This document shows, in pieces, positions 56,366-64,000 of a stretch of DNA of 64,000 bases. This DNA comes from Anniella stebbinsi (taxonomy: Eukaryota > Chordata > Lepidosauria > Squamata > Anniellidae): the NCBI GenBank assembly GCA_029215795.1, contig JARDYH010000007.1:68130763-68194762 (forward strand), written 5' to 3'. Position 1 is the first letter of the stretch; each line of letters begins with the position of its first letter. Below the pieces are notes generated by a model. That model ran no database searches, had not been told where the DNA came from, and saw only the letters and a list, made by a program, of their open reading frames with translations. A program made the position numbers and the translations under genes.

Positions 56366-57851
56366 AGCCCCACTAATTAAAATCGACCTCCATCAATCAA
56401 TCTATTAATCCTTGAGATGATTCACTAGCTCATTAAGGGGTGTCTCAATGCATCACACTGCAGACAGACCCAGATCTTTAAACACCAGTGTGCACAGTCC
56501 CTGCTTGGGCTGGGACTCCTCTCACACACCCTGTGTGTGTGTGTGTGTACACAGCAGTTTAAGGATGCAGGGATGTCCTCCACTCTTTTTACACGTTTCC
56601 TGTGGAAATGGCCATGTACTGTATGCTGATTAAAGCTCACGGTCCTTCTTCCCCCCACAAAGGACATCAGCATCTCAAGATACAGATTGTGCAAAATCCT
56701 TTTGCTTTCTAATGCATGAGAAGAGTTTTTCTATGGCATCTTTCACGGCGCCTAAGTGTGCCCAGCGTCTCTCCATCTTTGGCTCTCTGGAAAATTGAGA
56801 TACTGCCTGAGACAGATTAGGGGGAGCTCGTATCACTAGGGATATGGAGTAGCAGAGATCCATCCCTCCTCCGCCACTCCCTGTATCAGAACCTGGAAAA
56901 TGGGAAGTACGACAGCATCGGAACTCAGAAGCTGCCGAGATAGACCAACTGAGATAGAAGTAAAAGACAGGAAAGGAGCTTTGGACTTGGACACTAGAAA
57001 GACCAGCGTTCAGGATCAGCTCTGGATTTGCTGAGGCTGTGTGCACCCTAACAGAAACCAACGGCATGCTCCAGCCTCTGTGTCTACCCCCTTCTGAACT
57101 GTCTCCTAGAAAGATCTGGCTGGCTTCCAACTTTTGGAAAAACATAACAAAACCAAATGCATCACACACACACACACACCACTCGGTCTAGAGAGGATAG
57201 TCCTTTGATCCGGGAGCTTCCTTCCTGCTGATCTTAACCAGCAGCGGAAGGGTGGTCATGGCTCAAACACCGGCAAGATGCCAGTAACCCTTGCAATCGG
57301 CACTGTTGCGCGAGGGAGCTGCACATCAGTTTCGTGGCGCCCCACTCTTGTGATTCTTTGAGAGGCTGGATGCAGGATACCCCACCACACCTGGCAAAAG
57401 AGGTCGGTTTTGGTTTCCAGCCAGAGAAATTGCAAAACAATCAGATCAGCTCATAGATGCGGAGGATGTTGCTGCTGTCTGTGGTTCTGAAATGAGATCC
57501 CCTGCTACATCGAGTTTTCAACTTTCAAAAAGCATGTTTTATTTTCCTGATATTCCTCCACCCCATTTCAGTTTGGACAATTGTCGCCATGCAACAGAAA
57601 GCTGCACCAATCCCGGCTCCATCGCAAATATACCTGCACAATGCATATGTTTGCAAACACACTATGATCGGCACCATTATGAACTGCACTGGTACCCTGT
57701 CCCCTTTCCGAGGAGTTTGGACGGCCTATATGGGTCTCTTCCTTACATCCTCACAAGGATCCTGCGAGGGAGGTCAGAGCTGAAAGACAGGGATTGGCCC
57801 AAGGTCATTGAGTGAGTCTCATGGCCAAGAGGCGATCTTAAACCCACACCC

Positions 57852-58036
57852 CGATGTCAGTGGGGCGGTGAATCCGCTCTGGGTTTCAGCCAGAACCAGT
57901 TAGAACTTTCAAGGAGCTAGCCAAGGTGCTGGACCTATTTGGGGGATACAGTCCAGCGATTTGGACAGCTCCTTTAGAGTTCTGGCTGGTTCTGGCTGAA
58001 ACCCTGAATGGATTCACAGCCCCACCGAAACCGGAG
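57852..58036. mobile_element. CAGTGGAGG-family palindromic element, ends eroded
   Basis: 'cagtggggcggtgaatccgc' faces 'gaatggattcacagccccac'; the centre has 'ctttcaaggagctagccaag' and 'agctcctttagagttctggc'. Confidence 0.75.
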
Positions 58037-58350
58037 TTGAGGCATCTTCCAGTCCTGTGCCATCTCCATACATACAGCAACCAAGAGGTGCCCCCAAAAT
58101 GGGAGTGTGAAATGACACTCTGGATTAATCATTTGAGTAATCTTAGAGAGTTCCTACAAACTTCACAGCTCCACTACACTTGCAAATATTGCCTGAGAGC
58201 CATGCAAGGATTATGGTGACATGGGGTCTGATCCTGACGTAGCTCATTACTCCTAACTTAAGCCCCATCGACTTCAATAGGTCACCTTGAAATAGGGCTA
58301 AGTCTGGATCTGCCCCAATTTATGTGAAATACTTGAAGGGTACTATAGAA

Positions 58351-58351
<1 letters not shown>

Positions 58352-58388
<37 letters not shown>

Positions 58389-58390
58389 CA
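58352..58390 (+). repeat. (ATT)n microsatellite
   Basis: About 13 ATT units. It lies at the 3' side of the reversed LINE fragment that follows. Confidence 0.95.
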
Positions 58391-58394
58391 TCTC

Positions 58395-58610
58395 TCTTTT
58401 CATGAATGTGGACATGGCGGCCTTTGCCAAGTCAAGCTGTCTTTTACGTATTCAGGAATTTCCTGATGATTGAGCATGTTGTAAGTATGACTGCTTTCTG
58501 GATGTGGGTGTGGATACATTTTGGTAGGCTCAGTTTCTGAAGGTTTTCTGTAGAGTTTTTTGATGTGATGCCGGTGACTGATGTGATTAATGGAATTATT
58601 ATTATTATTA
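58395..58610 (-). mobile_element. R4/Dong-like LINE C-terminal fragment
   Basis: The - strand frame reads SVTGITSKNSTENLQKLSLP, then IQKAVILTTCSIIRKFL, resembling the C-terminal domain of site-specific LINEs such as R4/Dong. It is homologous to 60,215-60,650. The family call is from memory of the motif only. Confidence 0.5.
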
Positions 58611-58949
58611 TTATCAAATTTCTATACCACCCCACATACACCTGCACCTTCACACCAGGTAAACCAGTGATGCACAAATGCTTTCAGCCTCAGGGCCCAA
58701 TTCTGTGTTAAGCAACAATTCTTGGGGTTTGGAAGCTAACCATAGCTTAGCATAGGCCTTTGAATCTGCACTAGGCAGCTTGAAGAGGTGTACTGCACCT
58801 GTGTTTGAATAAACAGAGATTTAGTTCGCATGCACACTTCAGCTGGGGGGGCGAGGGGGCAGAGATAACGCTACTCTGTTTATTTTACATCTCCTTATGA
58901 ATGTGGCCAGCCTAAGGAATCTCCAAGCCTAATTATACTCTCTGCCTTG

Positions 58950-58950
<1 letters not shown>

Positions 58951-58980
<30 letters not shown>

Positions 58981-58990
58981 CTGCATCAGT

Positions 58991-59023
<33 letters not shown>
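58951..59023 (+). repeat. (CT)n and (GT)n microsatellites
   Basis: A CT tract (58,951-58,981) and a GT tract (58,991-59,023) are separated by ten bases. Confidence 0.95.
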
Positions 59024-59025
<2 letters not shown>

Positions 59026-59499
59026 AAAGCAAAGAAATCCATTTGAGGAAACACTGCACAGCGGAAAGAGTCAAGGAAGACACCTGTTAATCAGTCCTGC
59101 TGATGGGTCTGGGGAAAAGGCAGAGTTCTCTTCCGCCCCAGGCTGCTCATGTGAAAGCAGAGGAGAATCCCTTAATCCAGGAGTTGAGTTCTAATTCAAT
59201 AAGAAAAGAGGCCCTTCTTATGATACAGATTATATGGGGTCATCGCAGATGCCGGAGACTGAACCTGCGGCCTTCCGCATGCAGAGCAGGTGCTCTGTCA
59301 CGAAACTATCATCTTTCTCCAAAAAAAAACAAAAACACATTGTAGCGTAAGACTACATAGTCATGCTGGGATTCAGCCACCAAAAACATCCACCTACAGC
59401 ACCAGAAGTTGCTTCCAGACAGACATCTCCTGGTGCTACCAGGCAAAAGGCATTATGCACAGTTAATCCATCGTTTCTTCCATAGCAGATTATTTTTTC

Positions 59500-60010
59500 T
59501 GCTAAGAAAAGAGCCGGATGAAGTGGCAGGAAAATACGGGAGGGCTACAAATGGCAGACGACGTAAAATGCCGCAAATGAGGTGGCACGATCGCGCAATA
59601 AAACCCTCATCTGGGGGAACCCATTGATATGAACTCCTGATCAACTTCCAGCCAGCCTGTCTTTTTCTCTTTTTCTCCTCTTTTCTCACCTCAGCATCCA
59701 TGCTGAGTTACAGGTCACTGCACATTGATTTACCCAGGGAAATGGGCAAACACCCCCCCCTCTCTCTCTCGGTTCCTCTGAGGGACGAGCCACCACCTTC
59801 GCCAACCCCCAATTCAGTCCACCTTTCCTCAACGAGCCAAATCAATGAAAGGGAATTAATTGGGGGAGGGGGGAACAGACAGGTGTATGAGCACATGGGA
59901 GGGCTCTGTGCGCCCTCCCCTTCCCATCGGCAGCATCAGGGAAGGGTTGCCATGGTAACTGAGATCCTTCTTGTTGACACGAAGCTCAGAGAAATCAATT
60001 ACTGACAAAT
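59500..60010. other. Repeat-poor intronic island with an X-box
   Basis: No dispersed repeat was recognised. Includes 'cgtaaaatgccgcaaatgag', 'catctgggggaacccattga', 'caatgaaagggaattaattg' and the RFX-type site at 59,946-59,959. Candidate regulatory DNA in the large SLC8A2 intron; inference only. Confidence 0.35.
59946..59959. promoter_or_regulatory. RFX X-box-like site
   Basis: GTTGCCATGGTAAC fits the RFX consensus GTNRCC-N2-RGYAAC at every position. RFX factors act in neurons and ciliated cells. Use in vivo is not shown. Confidence 0.5.
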
Positions 60011-60147
60011 TACAGAGACACCCCTTCTTTCTTCCCCACCCCCAAAAGCGGGTGTGCATACGAGCGGGAGGAAGGATGGCTAGAGGAGAGAGGAATCCAA
60101 GGTGACTGGGGGGTGGTCAGGTTGCAGGGACAACTAGAGAAGAACTC

Positions 60148-60171
60148 TCTCTCTCTCTCTCTCTCTCTCGT
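60148..60171 (+). repeat. (CT)n microsatellite
   Basis: About 11 CT units, followed by a T- and ATT-rich stretch. Confidence 0.9.
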
Positions 60172-60214
60172 ATTTATTTTTATTATTATTATTTCATCTC
60201 TTTCTCTCTCTCAT

Positions 60215-60650
60215 GGTGGTTTTTCTAGACGGACATGATGGGCTTTGCCGAGTCATGCTGTCTTTTATTGATTCAGCAATTTCCTGACAATTGAGCATGT
60301 TTTAATTATGACTGCTTGCTGGATGTTGGTGTGGATGTATTCTGGTAGGCCCAGTTTCTGGAGGTTTTATGTATAGTTTTTTGATGTGATGCCGGTGACG
60401 GAGGTGACTAACAGAATAATTGTGACCTTTTCCTGATGCCATAGTCCTTTGACTTCCATGGCCAGTGGTATATATTTGTCTCTCTTTTCTTCTTCCTTTT
60501 CAAAAACATTTTGTCATTCAGTATTGCTATGCCAATGAGGTATGTTTTTTCTTTTTTGTCTATGACCGTTATGTCTGGTCGGTTGCTGGTATTGCATTGT
60601 CTGTATGAATTGTTCTGTCCCAGTATATTTTATGATCTGCATTTTCCAGG
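60215..60650 (-). mobile_element. R4/Dong-like LINE C-terminal fragment
   Basis: The - strand frames read a 'DITVIDKK'-type segment near 60,570, 'IPLAMEVKGLWHQEKVTIIL' near 60,450 and 'LQKLGLPEYIHTNIQQAVIM' near 60,340, in the order found at the C-terminus of R4-type LINE proteins. It is longer than the 58,395 copy and carries frameshifts. Confidence 0.55.
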
Positions 60651-60664
60651 ATTGTTTCAGGTGA

Positions 60665-60670
<6 letters not shown>

Positions 60671-60703
<33 letters not shown>

Positions 60704-60705
60704 TA
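60671..60705 (+). repeat. (ATT)n microsatellite
   Basis: About 11 ATT units joining the reversed L2-like tail that follows. Confidence 0.95.
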
Positions 60706-60795
60706 CATTTATATACTGCCCCATAGCTGAAGCTCTCTGGGCAGTTTACAAAGATTAAAAACACTGAACATTTAAAACCCAATATACAAAATATA
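60700..60795 (-). mobile_element. L2-like LINE 3' tail (family B)
   Basis: Reversed tail: 'atactgccccatagctgaag', 'ctctctgggcagtttacaaa'. Confidence 0.7.
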
Positions 60796-61369
60796 TTTAC
60801 GTATGTATTTAGGGGGATATCAGGCCTCAACCTGATATCCCCCTAATCACGGTGTTTTTTGAACTTTATGAAATCGTACCTCAGCCCGTTCTAGGCCAAA
60901 TTCATCTTCCACACATCCCATTCACTAGGAAACACTGCTCAGCTCCTACATCCCCGGACAGATGTGTCACCATCCCCACCGAAACTTGGTAATCTTGTAA
61001 AAATTCTTTTCAACATCCCTTGAAATGTCTTTATGCAATTTGTTCATGCATGACTCTCTAAATTTGCTTTAACTTTCACTTTAGATGATATATAGGAGCA
61101 ATCAGAAATGTGGGGCACATATCCCCCAAACCCTGAAAAAAAATCACTTAACGTATTTACGGTGTTGTTTCCTCTGAGCTCCCTACAGGTTTTTTGACTC
61201 AGTGGGACAGCTTGAATTTGCTTCGAATCTTGCTTCGGGTGAATCCCAGTGACAACTGTGCTTTGTATATCCCTTTCTCCTTTCCATCTGTCAAGGAGCT
61301 TGTGGTGACTGTACACCTAGTGATCGCCTTTTGCTCTCACAACAACCCTGCGAAGTAGCAATTTGCCCA

Positions 61370-61480
61370 CATAGCCGAAGTTCTCTGGGCGGTTTACATA
61401 AAACATTTTAAAAACAATATACAAAAATTAAACTGCAAAACATACAATATACACCTACATTAAAAACCATTATAAAAACT
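61370..61480 (-). mobile_element. L2-like LINE 3' tail (family B)
   Basis: Reversed tail: 'catagccgaagttctctggg', 'cggtttacataaaacatttt'. Confidence 0.7.
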
Positions 61481-61499
61481 TAAAAAGCTATCAGCCTAA

Positions 61500-62240
61500 A
61501 AACAAAACAAAGTTGGGATTTGAGACATGCTTAGTCCAAGACCACCGCTCAATTCATTACGCTCCTTACCACTGGAGGCTCTATCTTGCACCCTTCCTTT
61601 TCTATTTGCTTCACAGATTCACACGTCGCTTTTCCTTCTGGTTCTTACAAATCACCTCTCTGCATATCCCAGAGACCCCAGTTCCAAACTGACTTGTCAT
61701 CCTTCCTGGCGGCATAAGGAAGGGGCTCTGGGCATGTTCTTGTTTCACACGGAGAGCCGAGCAAGCAATCTGCCACTAACCTGGACAAATCCCATCCAGA
61801 ACCTGGCTGTGCTCCAAACCTTTCTGTAACAAACAGCGGGCAATGCTAGGCACGGGCCCTTCAACCAAAGATGGGTCTCTGCCTGCTAATACCAGCCATG
61901 CACCCATTCCCCAGCTTGTGCTGTAGAGTCTATGCAACTCATTCCCCCCCCCCCTCCTCACTCCCCAATTTTCAGGCTCCAACTTTCAGGAGCTACAGCA
62001 AGACTCGGAGGGACCAGGTGCAGCCGCTGTGGGTCATGTCTCGCCTACGCATAATAACTATGGCATAAAACCTCTGTTCTCTCATTTTTGTTCCATTTTA
62101 TAGTGTGCTTTTATTTGATTCCTCGCCTTCGCCCATTTTGTGCTTGCCCACACCAGAGCAGCTTTTGTTATTCCAAACCATCTCCACCAATCTGATGCTT
62201 TTTGAAAATTATTATTTTATTTTTGCTCAGCTTTGCTCAG
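61500..62240. other. SLC8A2 intron, unassigned
   Basis: I see no exon or recognised repeat. The reading frames here show no known domain. Confidence 0.4.
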
Positions 62241-62250
62241 CCTGGTCCTG

Positions 62251-62251
<1 letters not shown>

Positions 62252-62287
<36 letters not shown>

Positions 62288-62306
62288 CTCTCTCTCGCTC
62301 TCTCTG
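62252..62306 (+). repeat. (CT)n microsatellite
   Basis: Long CT tract with a few interruptions. Confidence 0.9.
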
Positions 62307-62521
62307 CCTCCCCACCCAGCATGTGCCAGACGGACTGAACGTGTGGGTGTACAATTATGCCATTATTCAGAGCAAAATGCCGTTTCTGCAACAGAGCAGG
62401 CACAATTGTCTAGGTAACTCTGTGATATCACACAGAAACACAAGCACACTCCAACAGCACACACCTCTGTAATTGTGCATAGAAAGAGGGATTATTGGGG
62501 GCATGCTTAATTCATGCCAAA

Positions 62522-62590
62522 GTTAAAGGGGCTGTAGCCCAGTGGTTGGAGCACCTGCTTTGTATGCAAAAGCTTTGATCCCCAGCATCT
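62522..62590 (+). mobile_element. tRNA-derived SINE fragment
   Basis: 'gctgtagcccagtggttgga' and 'gcacctgctttgtatgcaaa', then a B-box-like 'ctttgatccccagcatctca'. It is truncated by the LINE that follows. Confidence 0.55.
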
Positions 62591-63325
62591 CATAAGAACA
62601 TCAGAAGAGCCCTGCAGGATCAGACCGAGGGTCCATCTAGTCCAGTACTCTGTTCATACAGTGGCCAACCAGCTGTCGACCAGGAACCCACAAGCAGGAC
62701 ATGGTGCAACCGCACCCTCCCACCCATATTCCCCAGCAACTGGTATACACAGGCTTGCTGCCTCTGATCCTGGAGGTAGCACATAGCCACTAGTAGCCAT
62801 CGATGGCCTTCTCTGCCATGAATTTGTCTTTTAAAGTCCTTCAAATTGGTGTCCCTCACTACACCTTGTGGTGGTGAATTTCATTGTTCAGTTATGTGCT
62901 GTGTGAAGAAGTCCTTCGTTTTATCCGTCTTGATTTTCCCATCAGCTTCATGGGATGACCCCAGTGCATTCTAGTACTAGACAGGGAGAAAAAATGTCTC
63001 CTAATACATTTTCTCCACACCATGAACCATTTTGTACACCTCCAAAATGTCTCCCCTTGCTCGCCTTTTCTCCGAGCTCAACAATCCCAGGTGTTGCCCC
63101 TTTCTGTACTTTTTCCAGCTCTACAATATCTTTTTTTTTTTTTAGGTGTTGTGACCAGAACCATACACTGTCTTCCAAGTGTGGTCGCACCACAGATTTG
63201 TATGAGGGCCACAGGATATTGGCAGCTTTATTTTCAATTCCTTTCCTAATTATGCCTAACATGGAATTTGTCTTTTTCACAGCAGCTGCACACTGGGTTG
63301 ACATTTTCATCTCCAGGCAGGACAC
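62590..63325 (-). mobile_element. CR1/L3-like LINE (family A), 3' part with RT C-terminal coding
   Basis: The longest family A copy. On the - strand a decayed frame reads KKTNSMLGIIRKGIENKAAN, ILWPSYKSVVRPHLE and VELEKVQKGA. It is followed by the tail that, reversed, appears as 'ggtccatctagtccagtact' and 'agtggccaaccagctgtcga'. This links the anonymous family A tails in the window to a CR1-group reverse transcriptase. Confidence 0.8.
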
Positions 63326-63654
63326 ATAAAATGTCTCCTGCCTGAAAACCCTGGAGAGCTGCTGTCAGTGTTGACTGTGACTCAGTATATGGCAGTTCAT
63401 GACGTTCCAAATTTAAGAGGAGTCCCTAATAAAACCAGACTCCAAATGAGAACTTGCGAAAAGTCCCCCTTCTATCGGAAGACTTAAAAACATAAAACCC
63501 AGTCTTGAATCCTAATTCCCACAGTACATGGCCAGGTGCTATAGAAAGTCCACAAGACGGGCACAAAAGCAACTGCCTTCTCTCCCTGTCATCTGTCCCT
63601 GGTATCTGATATTTGACGGTAAACTGCCTTTGACACTAGAGGTTTCATCTGAGC

Positions 63655-64000
63655 GATAATGAGTTATAGCACTCTTCAAATGCTTGAACGTTTGTCGTAC
63701 AGAGGAGGGCCTGGATCTCTTCTCAATCATCCCACAGTGCAGGATGCGGAATAATGGGCTCAAGTTGCAGGAAGCCAGATTCCGGCTGGACATCAGGAAA
63801 AACATCCTGACTGTTGGAGCAGTACGGCAATGGAACCCATGACCTAGGGAGGTGGTGGGCTCTCCCACCCTAGAGGCCTTCAAGAGGCAGCAGGACAGCC
63901 ATCTGTCAGGGATGCTTTAAGGTGGGTTCCTGCATTCAGCAGGGGGTTGGACTCAATGGCCTTATAGGCCCCTTCCAACTCTACTATTCTATGATTCTAT
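63655..64000 (+). mobile_element. CR1 LINE 3' end, reaching the window edge
   Basis: 'gaggagggcctggatctctt', 'gattccggctggacatcagg', 'ggggttggactcaatggcct' and 'ctattctatgattctat' at the last base. The terminal repeat probably continues beyond the window. Confidence 0.88.

Overview
This is a window of vertebrate nuclear DNA, almost certainly from a squamate reptile (a lizard, judging by the repeats; I cannot name the species). It has spliced genes with GT-AG introns and an abundance of CR1 and L2-like LINE 3' ends. It also has a tRNA-derived SINE of the Sauria type, many hAT-type and other DNA-transposon miniatures, and dense microsatellites. Only two protein-coding genes can be supported, and both are partial. 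Most open reading frames in the window are transposon remnants or chance.

Layout. (1) 1-~6,240, + strand: the 3' end of MEIS3, a TALE homeobox gene. Four coding exons (792-868, 1563-1621, 2100-2186, 4407-4456) carry the second half of the homeodomain and the short C-terminal tail, followed by a GC-rich then T-rich 3' UTR, possibly spliced. (2) ~6,240-~37,550: a 31-kb intergenic stretch made mostly of mobile elements. It holds a 3-kb near-perfect foldback hAT element with tandem internal units (27,277-30,262) and a decayed Ty3/gypsy chromovirus with LTR remnants (about 32,660-36,745), itself hit by a Sauria-type SINE. There are also many LINE tails and several families of palindromic miniature elements. 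A few repeat-poor islands (about 13,080-13,960, 16,150-16,760 and 24,020-24,880) are candidate conserved regulatory DNA. (3) 38,578-64,000, - strand: the 3' half of SLC8A2, the sodium/calcium exchanger NCX2. Six coding exons are visible, in transcript order 54,542-54,439, 52,632-52,615, 48,041-47,917, 46,447-46,348, 42,061-41,786 and 38,954-38,578. All reading phases join exactly. They encode much of the CBD2 calcium-sensor region, the end of the cytoplasmic loop and the C-terminal membrane half with the alpha-2 repeat. The first coding exon (N-terminal membrane half and CBD1) must lie beyond position 64,000.

The two genes converge, tail to tail. MEIS3 and SLC8A2 are neighbours in mammals too, which supports both identifications. 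They are functionally unrelated: one is a transcription factor of the hindbrain/neural-crest HOX/PBX network, the other a neuronal plasma-membrane exchanger.

The most interesting structures are in the repeats. Two hAT elements end in TAGGGGTGTGCA-type inverted repeats and have perfect 8-bp target duplications. One folds into a 1.49-kb hairpin containing seven ~150-bp units per arm. The other sits inside the last SLC8A2 intron and carries three GC-rich hairpins spaced exactly 249 bp, each accompanied by consensus splice-donor sequences. Within SLC8A2, an 18-nt micro-exon sits directly behind an expanded (CT)n tract, and one acidic residue of the CBD2 calcium site appears to be valine.
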